From: Absidia repens | Lineage: Eukaryota > Mucoromycota > Mucoromycetes > Mucorales > Cunninghamellaceae | DNA: 64,000 bases | Assembly: GCA_002105175.1 (NCBI GenBank) | Contig: MCGE01000020.1 | Coordinates: forward strand, 620,001 to 684,000 | Direction of reading: 5' to 3' | Made by a program: the position numbers and the translations under genes | Shown here: in pieces, positions 11,729 through 22,931 of the stretch | Layout of the letters: every line of letters starts with the position of its first letter | How positions within the stretch are numbered: position 1 is the stretch's first letter | The notes under the pieces: model-generated | What the model was told of the DNA's origin: nothing | What the model saw: the letters and a program-made list of their open reading frames with translations, nothing else | The model's database searches: none

Positions 11729-13437
11729 CTATTGTGGAGGGGGAGGGGGAGGGTAGGATGGGTAGCCTTGATGGTCGGGAGGAGGGGGATAGGAAGACGA
11801 AGGTGGGGCCATTTGATGAGAAGGGGGAGGAGGGTGGTTGCTGTTGTTTGCTTGAGGCATGAAAAACCCACCGACACCGGGAGAAGGCATACCTGGAGAA
11901 GCGGGAGAAGCAGGGTAGTTGGATGATGATGAAGGAGGGGGTGGGGGTGGGTAGGCGGATCCTTGTTGTTGGTAGCCGTGTTGACCTGATTGACTAGGTG
12001 GAGGTGGGGGTGAACCAGGATAATGTTGCTGTTGCTGTTGATGATACCCACCATGAGCAGATGGAGCAGGTGGAGGGGGTGAGCCAGGGTAATGCTGCTG
12101 TTGAGAAGAAGGAGGAGGAGGAGGCGCATAAGAAGAGTTTCTTGGGGGAGCCACATAGCTAGGAGGTTCAGCATGAGGAGCAGACGAGGTCGACGAAGGG
12201 GCATGTTGATTCATGTTGGATGGTGCCAAGGCTTCGGGATAAGAAGATTGTTGCTCAGCAGTAACATTGGGCAAGGGCTTGGATGGCGTAGGGGATGAGC
12301 TAGTGTTATTTCCGACACCAACTACCTTGATGTTGCTAGGTAATGATTTCAATTCAGGCGGAGCACCTACTTCTGCGCCATAGCCTAAACGAGGCTGACC
12401 AAAACCTTCCTTTTTGTGCAAAGAGACGCTTTTGGTTGCCATATTCAATGATGATTCAATATTGTGATAAGGTTCCAAATACCACTGTTGATTTAAATTG
12501 TCAGAATCCTTGCGCTTGTAAAGTAGAACTTGAGCACCGCCCTTGTCACTATCGCCCTATTAAATAAAACACACATACGCATGGGTTAATCATTTGCTAG
12601 ACCGTTTCTCCCAGCCTCTTTTGGTTTGGTCTGGTGGTTTTTACCTTGATATCAAACACCATGCTTGGGTATTCTTGAGAACAAAGGAATCCTTGATCAA
12701 AAATCCACTATAAATCAAACGATCACAAAAAAAAAAAATCATTGGTAAGTTAAAATCGCACTAATGAGTCCTTCCCCTCCTCCCATCGTAGTCGCGTTTT
12801 GTTGTTGTCTGATATTTACAAATTGAGATTGGTTCTTGTCCTTGCGTTTGTTTTGTACGATGGCCTTATCCTTTTTGAATGCACCTAAATATAAATAAAG
12901 CAAGGGAATGAGAATCAAGTCCAACTAATTATTGATACTAGCCGCCACGTTGCTCAATTTTTCTTCTTACTTGAACGAATATCCAAAACTATAATAATGA
13001 TTATATACATGTTAGTGATGCGTTTATCTTTTGTATCATCCCACCCCTTTCATTTTCATCTTACCATGTCCAGATTTCTTGTTTACCAAACGACCACCGT
13101 CATAGGACCAAAGCCTATAGGATAAAATGGAAGAGTACGCCATAAAAAAACATTAGCAAACCAATCGTCCTTCTCATCTTGACAATTCATTCCCGTCCTC
13201 CTCTACTAGTTCACTTACTGGTTGTCACTATCTTCAAACTTTTGAGGCCATACAATGATATTAGCGTCTTCCTATTGATGATGTATAGACATGAATCAAA
13301 CAAAAATAATAATTTAGTCAGCGTGATGATTGAAAAACAGTAAAACAAGGATCACTTACTTTGGTTTGACCATCGTATACGTCCAGGGCAAAGCCATTTT
13401 TACGAGACAAGATATAAAAGAGACCTTGAGGAAACAT
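11729..13437 (-). CDS. Ricin-B-like beta-trefoil protein with long proline-rich tail
   Basis: Seven exons (13437-13360, 13271-13219, 13114-13065, 12988-12971, 12884-12820, 12707-12645, 12556-11729) give 384 aa. The first 140 or so residues have the repeating pattern of a ricin-B-type lectin fold: FYILSRKNGFALDV, then NIIVWPQK and NQLWSYDGGRLVNKKSGHVLDI, then VQNKRK and QFWIFDQGFL, then MVFDIK and QVLLYKRK and NQQWYLEP. This is three Q/x-W-type modules with LDV/LDI/FDI strands. No signal peptide is visible. From about residue 185 the chain is almost entirely Pro, Ser, Gln, Tyr and Gly, with PPPPPP blocks and YPGSPPPP repeats. Exon 4 is only 18 nt. The gene at 18359-19199 is a paralogue with shared intron positions. 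Sugar binding is plausible but not shown, and the fold could serve protein-protein contacts. Confidence 0.85.
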
Positions 13438-13754
13438 GATTGATAAAAAAAATTTATTAGAAAGTGAGGGAAAGAGGAAAAAAGGTAGGGGATAAAAACG
13501 AAGACCGAGAAAGTTGATGAAATTTTCAAACCCAGGTTACACGCTATAATCAAGGTTGAGAAACTAAAAAGCGAAAAAGATATACAATGTGTAATTTTTG
13601 GAAGCAGGCAAGCTCCGACGATGTTGAAAAAAAAGGAGAGCAATTTTTTTTGTTCTCTCACCACACCTTGTTATACTTTCCATGATACCAGAAAACTTGT
13701 TGCTGTTTCGCTTGGATCTCGAGCATAGACCAATTGTGACGCCTTGTTTATTCC
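13438..13754. promoter_or_regulatory. Upstream region of the lectin/proline-rich gene
   Basis: AT-rich upstream DNA of the minus-strand gene. It ends at the 8-bp target-site copy TTTATTCC (13747-13754) that borders the MITE. No coding sequence recognised. Confidence 0.4.
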
Positions 13755-13931
13755 TAGGGCTCTTAATTTGGTCCCGTCCCGATTATGGTATTGAGAAAAA
13801 GTCCTCAATATCTGGTACCGATCAATACCTACTAGTGGTATTGTCTCGCTAAGGTTTTGGTATTGCTAATCCCGCTAACATGGTATTGTTCAATACCAAT
13901 ACTCCTCATTTAGGTATTGTTAAGAGCCCTA
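13755..13931. mobile_element. hAT-type MITE, 177 bp, with TIRs and 8-bp target-site duplication
   Basis: The element begins with TAGGGCTCTTAA (13755-13766) and ends with its exact reverse complement TTAAGAGCCCTA (13920-13931). It is flanked by a perfect 8-bp direct repeat, TTTATTCC, at 13747-13754 and 13932-13939. An 8-bp duplication and a TIR starting TAGGG are hallmarks of the hAT transposon superfamily. The interior has no ORF. It carries several GGTATTG / CAATACC heptamers in both orientations, which may be subterminal transposase-binding repeats. The intact TIRs and duplication suggest a fairly recent insertion. Its mobilising transposase is not in the window. Confidence 0.92.
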
Positions 13932-13974
13932 TTTATTCCTGCGCCATTCCAACTTGTCAGACCTACCACCGATT

Positions 13975-14862
13975 ATTCTCGAATTTCAATGAATATGGAA
14001 TCTCTACGTAGAAGTACCAGATACTGCTTGAATGCCTACGACCGTTTCTGCTCCTCGCCTATATTAGTGGTTTTTTGTACTAACGGCATCGCCACAACTT
14101 CAATCTCAAACAATCTCACTAGTCACTGTCGCTTGCCGTGTTGTCAAACAGTCCCCCTGTTTCACCTTTGCGGACGACTTCATTATGATTACGAACGACA
14201 CCCTTCAGCCTTTGATTGCCAAAGATGACAAACTACCACCTTTAGCAGCACTTGCCCACTTCATTATTGCAGGCAAGCCCAGTATCATCGACACAGAGCA
14301 CCATGACGACGAGACGATTCAATCTTTGGACCGCTTGGCAATGGACATCTTCCCCCCTGTGACATCCGAGATGGCGGTGACTTCGAGCCAGCAATTACTG
14401 CATTGAACGAGATGGGGCAGCAGTTCAAGAAAATCACCAATGTGATCTCATCGCATCCAAATCGTGCCGTGATATATTCTGAGGATGGTGAAGCCTACTG
14501 CGTCAAAATGAAGAGGAAATTCGACGAAGCAATGGACGGCAACCGTGCAGTAACACCCATGGACGAACCTGAAGTGCCTAACCGCAATCCGACCAACGAA
14601 CACAACTCACAACGAGATCAGCTCATCCAATTCGTAGATGGATTTAAGACAGCCTCGAACGGACGCCGTATGAACTGGCATGATTGCTGGATGGACGGAC
14701 GAAGACGGCCATGGTATCATTATGCATTACACCAACCATGAGGTCATGAAGACGGCGTATCATGGAGCTAAGCAGCAACACTCTTTACCCTCCCCCTTTG
14801 AGCTTATATCCTTTTATCTTCACACATATATCCCATCATTTTTTTTTTTCATTAGTCAATAG
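13975..14862 (+). pseudogene. Frameshifted remnant of an unrecognised protein-coding gene
   Basis: Three overlapping frames carry protein-like sequence in succession. The first runs to a stop at 14404-14406 and includes FADDFIMITNDTLQPLIAK and DRLAMDIFPP. The second reads DIRDGGDFEPAITALNEM onward and takes over at a run of six C near 14353. The third reads TDEDGHGIIMHYTNHEVMK from about 14692. No GT...AG intron explains either switch, so the sequence appears to have single-base indels. Base composition is higher in GC than the flanks, which supports past coding function. I do not recognise the family. It could also be an intact gene with two assembly errors in homopolymers. It starts next to the MITE. 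Confidence 0.4.
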
Positions 14863-15341
14863 ATGAAGTAGTTTAGTTATTTCCTCACGGTTGTATATAC
14901 AGTTAAATAAAATAGTTCAATCTTCAAAGACTGATGTTGTATTATTAAATGGAATAGGACTTGTTATCAAGTATTGTGAAACTTTTGGATGATTCTTTAT
15001 TTGTATTCAAATGTATTGTCTTATTTATACTGATGTGATAGTATGTGGGCATGTAAAAATAGGGGTGATGAATATGATAGGAATTTGTGTAGTGGGTGAT
15101 TTGGGGTCTGAACTACGTATTCTGGAATGATCATGCTCACGGAACATGTTCCGTGAGTATGTTTCGTATATATATAAAAAAGGAGACATATTTTACATAA
15201 AAGGTCAATTTTTATTCAGTATAAAAATAATTACAAAAATAATAAAAGAATAGGTAGGTAAATAAATACTATGTAGAATAAGAATATTTGATAGTAGGAA
15301 ATAGTAGTTAATATAAAAATATAAAAATATAAAACTATAAT
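14863..15341. other. Intergenic with AT-rich 3' end of the wall-protein gene
   Basis: AT-rich spacer between the gene remnant and the stop codon of the minus-strand wall protein. The only notable structure is the 22-bp palindrome at 15136-15157. Confidence 0.4.
15136..15157. promoter_or_regulatory. Perfect 22-bp palindrome
   Basis: Half-site CTCACGGAACA followed by its exact reverse complement. Allowing one mismatch, symmetry extends three further bases on each side (CAT...ATG). The centre, GGAACATGTTCC, resembles a dimeric transcription-factor site or a spacing-variant heat-shock unit (GAA and TTC arms). It is about 180 bp downstream of the wall-protein stop, so an RNA hairpin or transcript-end role is equally possible. 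Confidence 0.6.
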
Positions 15342-16973
15342 CTATAAAGACAAGACCAATAAAACGATCACTGAAAGTGTAGTGACACCATGTGCGAGTA
15401 TTTTCGAGCTGGAAGACACGGTTACAGAGGAAGAAGCGCCATTGATGGCAGAGTTGATGATGTCTGTGTCCAAGTAAGCCAATCCGGAGAGCTGATAAGA
15501 CGAGGAGGAAGAATTACCATTACCATTTCCATTGAATGTCACCAATAACATTGTGTTGGTACGAGCATCCACCCCAAGCTTATCACCCCAGCCCCACACA
15601 TTCGCATCATTCGCACGACTAACTTGAGCAGGATCCATCAGATTCGTCCAGGTAGATGTGCTGACGCCGGCCATATTGGTGATGTAGACTGAAGGTTGAT
15701 ATTCCAATCGTCCTTCCGAGTAATTGCCGACCGACGCACCATATGTGATGTTGGTTTTCGTTTGTTGTGCAATGTTGGTAGGCGTGGTCACATTGACATC
15801 CATCACTGTGTTTGTAAATGGCATGGTGGTAAGCACTTGCGCCAAGGCCACTCGTAGATGACTTGCACCTTGCGCAACGCCAGGGAAGTTTTGCAGTTGG
15901 ACATCGTATTGCAGTGAGTTGGGTTGAAGTGGAATCGATGCCGTGCCGTTCAATTGGAGATTTGTTGCTCGTAATGTCATGCTGATACCAAAGGTGGGTT
16001 GATTCGCCGCTGCGGGATTGGATGGAGCGGTATTGTTGTAGGTGATGTTGGCTGCTGTCACTGTTTCCAAATACGTTTGCTGCGTGTTGGTCGGCACAGT
16101 TCGGTTGTTCAAGACCATGGGTTGCCAATTGACCTTTTGTAAAGAAGTAATCGAAAGGATAGGTTCTTGCGCATCGTAGAAGCCATTGTTGTTGACATCG
16201 TCGTATTCCACTACATGTGCCATCGTGAGTCGATAAATGAAATCAGCAGGGTGGGCGTTCAAGTCGGAAGAGGCAAAATAGCCCATGTCAATCGTCGCAA
16301 ATTGGTCGCTGCGTGCTGTAGCGTTGATCGTATAATGGAAGTTATCACTATCACTGGCATAGGCGGTACCGTTGATCAAGACATTGGTAGATCCAGTTCC
16401 TTGTGACGACATCTCCGGGGCATAGTAGGCACCTTGATTGTTGTAGCGGTGATAAGCTGCATAGGAGCCCATAAACATGAATCCAGGGAAAACAAAGAAG
16501 TAGGGGAAGCCTGGGCGATAAGTACCATAGTATCCACTGTATCTTCCAGTTCCATATGCCCCGTTATAGGTTGGGTTGTAGTTGTTGAAGGTTTCTATAT
16601 AAAAAAATACAAAGAAAAGAGGGTCTGGTTAAACACCGTCGTTTGGCTCTTTCATTGGCAACTTACGTTTTGATGTGGAAGCACTATAACTAGGTGGGCT
16701 TCTAAATGACCCACTGCCTCCTCCTGCCGCTATTCCACCACCAGAACTTCGTCCACCACCAGAGGTCGAACTGCCAGGGCCTCGACCGCTGCCAGACCCA
16801 CTGTTGCCAGACCCTCGGCCGCCACCTGATCCACTGCTGCCACCTGATCCACCCCGTCCACCAGATGAACCACCTCCGCCGCCTCCGCCTCGTCCTCCAC
16901 CGCCTCCGCCTTTGGCAAACGCAGTGGCAATTAAATAGAATAAAAATACAAGCGAAATATATTGAAATCGCAT
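15342..16973 (-). CDS. Secreted glycine-rich, probably GPI-anchored surface protein
   Basis: Two exons, 16973-16667 and 16594-15342, join in frame to 519 aa. The N-terminus MRFQYISLVFLFYLIATAFA is a clear signal peptide. Residues 21-95 are almost pure Gly, Ser and Arg (GGGGGGRGGGG-type repeats). A Tyr/Gly/Pro stretch follows (YNGAYGTGRYSGYYGTY), and then a roughly 370-residue Thr/Asn-rich domain with several N-glycosylation sequons (NGT, NAT, NNT, NVT). The C-terminus ends in a small-residue Ser region and a 15-20 residue hydrophobic tail (LSVIVLLVLSL), the layout of a GPI-anchoring signal. I do not recognise the large domain. By architecture it is an exported cell-surface or wall protein. 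It lies among other surface genes (beta-trefoil, Kre9-like, chitin deacetylase). Confidence 0.85.
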
Positions 16974-18358
16974 TACTAGGGGGTTATGGAGAAAAAGAGA
17001 TAAAAGAAAAAAAAAATATAGAAAAGTGAGAACTAAAAAAAAAAAAAGTTTAAAATGAAATCGGCTTTTAAAATTCCAAGCAGGAGGTAAGGAAAAGTGA
17101 CTTGGGAAGGAGGGGAATGGTATTTCGATCACAGAAAAAAGACTGAGCCCGGAGAAGGATTTAGGCTATAAAAGTAAACACAAAGATCATATCGAATAAA
17201 GAATAGGCTGCGCAAAAAAAAAAGAAGTTGGGAATAACGATACCGAGCCCCCTTCCCCCTCACGTCATGATTTATTCCTCTATAGAAACTTCCACTAGGC
17301 CTTTAAAGTATATGTACTACTATTTTCTAAGAAAAATCAGACTGAGATCATGTGCTACTGACAATCCACGGTGTAAAAATACTAGCTGCGCGCCAAAGTC
17401 GGGCGTTTTCTCAGGGTAAAAAAGTGTTTCTTGATTTCTCTCTATACATATAAACCTTTTTCTCCGGCTATGGGGTCGGGTAATCTAAAGCCCGTTGGTA
17501 TTTGAGAAATAGGGTTTCGCCTTCGAAATCAAAAAAAGTTACTGCTCCATCATGAGATGAGCACCGCGCTTTCCTTTAGTAATTTTTTCTTTAGGGGTAC
17601 GGTCTTTTCCATTTTGAAAAATATAATCAAGTCAAATACATTATTTCCATGGTTAGTTTCCGCATTATTTTGAAATCGATGTCGCAATAAAATACCATAT
17701 AAATGCAAAATGGGTACTAGAGGGAACGGATATATAGAGGTACCTGTCGATTCTATCGAAAATGATGTAAAAGATGTTGTCGATTTGATTTATGTATATA
17801 TTTGCAAACCATGACAAAAAACAAATGCAAAAACAAAAGTGGACGTAATAAAATATAAGAATCAAAGGATTTTATTGAGAATGCAAATAAAAATAAAAAG
17901 GGTATGATATCGGTTCAGTGTATACTAAATATAAAGACTAATTCAAATATACATCATACATTGAGGCCATTCATTGCAAGAAGTCCTAACAAAAAAAGTC
18001 AGTTACGCATAGATAAATTATCAACGGAGACTTACCAATCCAAATCATATATATCGAACTGAAATATATATTTATATATTTATTCTAATTAACGACACTC
18101 TGCGCTCCACTGGAGCTTTAGGAAATCCAGAGATTTATGGTACTTTATGTTGTTTGCTGGTTATGAGGGGTGGGATTAGGTGTAGAGGCATGGCAGTGAT
18201 TTTTTTTGGGTGGGGGAGTCTAATGTTTTGTTGATATAGAATTTAGCACCAAGGGGGGGGAGAGAGCGGTTTTTCAAATGCCAGGCTCCCATTTTCTTTT
18301 TAAAAGAAAAAAGCGCAATGCTTTTTTCTTTCTTTTCTTCCCGTTAAATATTTATAGA
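16974..18358. other. Intergenic, divergent upstream regions of wall protein and second beta-trefoil gene
   Basis: A 1.4-kb AT-rich interval without protein-like ORFs. At 18104-18116 there is a small GCTCC-GGAGC inverted repeat in a context resembling one at 44695-44714. A run of eight G (18251-18259) and a T-rich stretch precede the next start codon. No repeat copy or RNA gene was recognised. Confidence 0.4.
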
Positions 18359-19199
18359 ATGAGCTTTCCTTCAGGATGGTTCTTTATCGAATCCAAGTGC
18401 GAGCATAAAATGGTGCTTGATGTACCTTTTGACTCTGCAAAGGTAAGCAACTCCCTTCCCTTATAGATTCAATACTAACTATACCTGCGTTTGCGTTTTT
18501 GCTTTCTCTCTCTGTGACTCATCAAAGCAAGTAGCAAAGATCGTTGTGATGCCCAAGAAGGACAACTGTGCGACCCAATTATGGAGATATGAAGCAGGCT
18601 ATATTATCAATAAAAATTCGCAGCTAGGTAAGATGGCGAACGGATACATAAGACTGGATATAGCACTCACCTTTCCCCCTTTTTCTCTGTGTATGGCAGT
18701 CTTGGATGTGCAAGGAGGTAAGGCAAAAGATAGAAAGGGAAAGTATCTGGAAAATGAAACCATAGTCTCACGGTAAATTGTTTTTTTAGGTGTTTTGGAA
18801 AGCGACAAACAATTGATTCAATATAAACGAAAAATGACGGAAGACGCACACAATCAACGATGGCATTACCGCGAAGACGGATTAATATACCCTCAAGTCG
18901 ACCCTAATCTCGTATTGGATATTCGGGTAAACGGAAGGCAGACCGGGGGCATCAAGTTTTTCGATGACGGTTGATGATTTCATACTGAAGCATTGATATA
19001 TTTATATTAGGGCAATTGGACAAAACCTGGTACCGTTGTGCTTTTATACGAACGCAAATTTACTGAAAATGAAAATCAGTTGTGGACTTTGGTGCCTGCC
19101 GATGGAACTTCTGTTACCACTTCAAATCAAGTCGATGTGTATCAAGATGGTGATACAACTTATTCCAATAGTAATAGTAGTGTTAGTTATGCTTTGTAG
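18359..19199 (+). CDS. Ricin-B-like beta-trefoil protein
   Basis: Exons 18359-18442, 18528-18627, 18700-18717, 18790-18926 and 19011-19199 give 175 aa, essentially one trefoil domain. Repeated modules are visible: GWFFIESKCEHKMVLDV, then VVMPKKD and QLWRYEAGYI, then the 18-nt exon encoding VLDVQG, then LIQYKRK and NQRWHYREDGLI, then LVLDIRGNW and VVLLYERK and NQLWTL. Three QxW-like positions and LDV/LDI strands fit the ricin-B lectin fold. There is no signal peptide, so it is probably cytoplasmic or unconventionally exported. All four intron positions match those of the gene at 11729-13437, which has two additional introns and a proline-rich tail. It is likely the unfused paralogue. Ligand unknown. 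Confidence 0.87.
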
Positions 19200-19964
19200 A
19201 TTTTAGATTATTCTGCCATATTAAAGAAAATGAAAATAATAAAGAAAGATTCTTCATACTTGTTGTCAATGATTAGCGCTTGCGGTATATTGTCTGTGGA
19301 ATTGTGGGATTGTTGTTGAGGTTATCAGAGATACAATGACGTATTTGTTGTACGTGGTTTACTATAGAATGAGACGTTGTTGTTTGGGCTGGCATATATA
19401 CAGGGTGGAAATACATGAAGTGTCTTCGGACCATAGGTGACTAGTTTGCTCGGTGGTTTAATAATGTTCATGCATGCACAAAAAAAGAAAAGCTTGTAGA
19501 AGCTGATGAGTGTCTTATCCACTTCGCAATGCCAATCTGCAATATTCTTGGACTTCATATAGGCAAACAGTATTCTATTTAATGGACAAGATTTACGATA
19601 GTGATGATCTTCCTCTAACCTCTTTTTCCAAGCTTATATGATTTCCTCATTCAGTCATTTTCAGTTCCCTTTCTCATTCAACTGGTCAGGAATCCTGGAT
19701 ACTGTGATATTGACTACTATTCGTTTGTGGTAAGACTATTCCGGGGACTATTCCATTAAAAAGCTTAAAACATAGGTACCCTTTCAAACTAAAAATCGGC
19801 ACGTAATCTTCATATGGTGCAGTACATCAAGAACGTAAAACTAACTGGGTCCCACTGAAAATGCCAAGAATGTTGATTTCACTTGATAATAAAACGCTTA
19901 ACTTCATAAATATAATAGCAACGGTCAAAAAAAAAAAACAATGATGCGTGTTTTTTTTTTAATA
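19200..19964. other. Intergenic downstream of the beta-trefoil gene
   Basis: AT-rich spacer. The left 60 bp probably contain the 3' UTR (AATAAAGAAAG near 19237). No gene or element recognised before repeat copy B. Confidence 0.4.
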
Positions 19965-21060
19965 AAGAAAACAGCCTTAGACATTTGAAGTTGATCGGTT
20001 AGCCTGCAACGTCGAGGAAGTACGACACCAACACCAACAAAAATAACATTCGAATCCCGCCCACGTGAATAGGTATTTTCCTCCCAATTTTTTTTTTTTC
20101 CCAGCCTCCTCCTCTCTTTCTTCAAAATTTTTTCCCTCTGTATTTTTTCTTTACCATTCAACGTCTATGGGGCTATGTTGGACTTAGATTAGTGTCAGGT
20201 CTAGTTTAGAAGCGTTTTCAGCTCAGGAATTACAAGGTGCATGGGGAAACCTTTTCATTTTGGATTCAGGATTTTGGACCACCATCAGTTAACTATTGGA
20301 ATTTCCATTAGCTTAGTTTACTGCTGGTTTGCTATTGCTTGTATCTACATATGAATAAAATATGCCTCTTTTACATGCTTCAATGAAAAATGTCCCATTA
20401 GTCTCACTCATGTCGTGCAATAGATCTTTTTTTTTTTTTGATTCTCTTTATTTCACAACCGTGCAATAATATCAGCATGGTAGTTCTATTTTCATGACTG
20501 AATCTACCACTCCATCACCTCTTTTAATTACCGCTGACCATTGTTGTGCTTTAATAGAAGATATCCACTTATTCATTGTCATGACTTGTACCGCATATTA
20601 CATTATCTCCCGTTCATGCAGTTGTCAACTTAGATAAGTGTTGGCCGTTTTTTTGAATCTCACAATAGTCTCCCTCTTGCTACTTTCATTGAATACTTCG
20701 TTACAACGGATCTCCCATCTTTAGCTTTAGTATCTACCAATTTGTTTCAATAAAGTATGTCATTTAATAATTATTCTCTGGCACAATATATAATGGATAA
20801 TGTCGCAATTATAGTTGTTGTATGAGTGTCCTATCGGACACCAGCTTTCTAATACCCATGATAACTACTTTTCTCCCTGAGTCCTAGCGACTGGTTTACG
20901 ATTCCAGGTCACTTTATATGGAACGTGGCCCTATTTATGATCTTACCTTTCATATTAATCAAACTAGACCTTACTGCTAACATAGCTTTCACTAGAATCG
21001 TCATACTGTATACATACATCAAATTATTTTTCTTTTCCATTTTTGCATGTGGTATAATAA
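19965..21060 (+). repeat. Interspersed repeat, copy B
   Basis: The longest copy. The head (about 19970-20075) aligns with copy C (CAGCCTTAGACATTTGAAGT against AGCTTTGGCTATTTCAAGTT) and ends in ATTCGAATCCCGCCCACGTG, which resembles a pol III B box (GGTTCGANNCC). A T-run follows at about 20088-20099, then the conserved core at 20180-20290. The core inverted repeat is weaker here (20214-20219 with 20245-20250). The 3' part matches copies C and D: TTCAATAAAGTATG, a GGTCACTT segment and a GTATACATAC-like AT end. Boundaries are approximate. Confidence 0.8.
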
Positions 21061-21792
21061 TAAATAAAAATAAAACCCCAAACCGAAGACAACCCTGCCT
21101 CAAGGCCGTCTCCACTCTTTCTGAACTGCACCATATTCATATATAATTAATATAAAGTAGATTTTTATTTTATACAAATAATAATAATAAAAAAGTAAAA
21201 AGATATAAGACGATAAGACTACAGAATAATATTTCTACACTATGACATAAAGCTACGTATTCAACTAACTAATAAAGGGGAAGGGAGGAATTGCCATAAA
21301 ACCCCAAGCAAGCGCCACATCATTACACACATTATTTCCCATTTTCGAGACCATAAGATAATGCAACCTGCTGACATATAATAAATGTCTCAACAACTAT
21401 AGATCACAATAACACATTTTAATCCGCAGGTGTCGGACTATCTATAATATTATGGGACAGTCAAAGCGTGAGTAAATATAGTTCCTTGTAGAATATCAAA
21501 TCATATATAAAAAGAAGGCATCGAGTTGACAAGAACATTCAAAAATAGATGAAGGTAACCAGCAATCAGTGCATTGTCATCAAAGGCCAAGGTGTCATGA
21601 TTTGCCTTCTATTGTAACTTCCTCACCCCTCCTGGCAATAAAAGACAGAAGGATCCGAGAAGCTAATCGCTGATGTTGATCAGAATGTGGAAAGTTCGTT
21701 TGCTGCTTGGTGACTGTTGGCCTTTTTTTGTAGTATCAAAATCCCGGAACTGATGCATACAGAAAGAAGAAGAAAAAGAGGGAGGAGACGAA

Positions 21793-21831
<39 letters not shown>

Positions 21832-22931
21832 TGATTTGGCGATCGTGGCGAAATTTTTAATCCCGCACCGGGTACCTTTCTCTTTTTTCTTGATGGACTC
21901 GATATTAAAAATATATAGTGTATCATTGTCGTCTTCCCCTTATTCACTCCAGGAAAGTTCGTTTTTCATTTTCTTCATCATCAGTGCTGATCCAGTGTCT
22001 TCAGTAATTACACTTGCCAAACAAGTCAAATCACCTTTGATTATATTAAGGTTGACACACAAATCACTATTTCTTATGATCTCATGCATACATATGCAAT
22101 ACATTAAAAGTAATATCATGACAACGATCCAGTACTGAATAGTGTATTGTATAGTATTGTACAGTACAATGTATTGTACTCTCATTGTTAAGGATTTACG
22201 ATTTTTTTCTATGCCCCTTTATCGTTATTGCTGTTGTTATCATTATCCTGTCTTACTTCCACAGCCTCTTCAAATAAACATCCATCTTTGCAATGAAACT
22301 GCTGTGACAACATCTTGAGACTAAAAAAAAAAAGTGGTCCAATCAAAGTTTATGTAGGTTGATGATTTACAGAAGATGGTACCATATGGTCTAGTTTCTC
22401 CAGGACATCGGCATTTGAAAAAATAGCCTAAAATTTTCATGCCTGATAAAACGTGCAAATGGGTTACACTTTATCAATATTTTTTCAATTGAAAAAAAGT
22501 TTCAATATAATAAAATCGTCAAAAATGAAGGGTACTGTACTTTTTCAAGGTACCTTTTCATTTACATTACAATAAAACATATTTCAATAATTTAATCAAT
22601 AAATGTTATATGAACTTGGGGATCGTGATTTTATCACAACGGAGCGTATATTGATAAATTATAAGGTGACTGTTATCCCAGATACAATTGCAATCATGGT
22701 AATTTTCGGTTCCCATTGCTGTGTCCTTGGAAAATAGGCACAATCCCCGATTAGAGTTGTCAATTTAAAAAGAATAAAAAAAAAAAATCAAGTTACACTA
22801 AACTACTTTTTCCTTTCTTGGAACCGACATCCCTTCAAGATATTTAAAGAATGGAAAACGTGCTGTTTTTTGTTTCTCTTTTTTTTTTCCCTCTCTCTTT
22901 ACATCTTTATCTTGTTTTCTTTCTAACCATC
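21061..22931. other. Large non-coding interval upstream of the Kre9-like gene
   Basis: A 1.9-kb AT-rich stretch. It contains an A-run of about 36 (21794-21829), short palindromic ATTGTAC/GTACAAT sequences near 22150-22180, and a T-rich promoter-like segment before 22932. No ORF has convincing composition and no RNA gene was recognised. Confidence 0.4.

Noticed and set aside
11719..12204. 161-codon and other alternative frames over the lectin tail
   Set aside because: Same reason: low-complexity proline codons. The spliced frame continues the trefoil domain and ends at the only sensible stop.
19970..20100. A functional tRNA gene at the repeat head
   Set aside because: The B-box-like sequence is present but no cloverleaf with a matched acceptor stem can be drawn, and the equivalent positions differ in the other copies.
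21794..21947. Short minus-strand ORF rich in Phe across an A-run
   Set aside because: Its Phe run is only the translation of the A homopolymer; the rest has no protein character.
22140..22185. ATTGTAC/GTACAAT palindromic sequence as a regulatory site
   Set aside because: It is embedded in a simple TATTGTA repeat, so symmetry is expected from low complexity.
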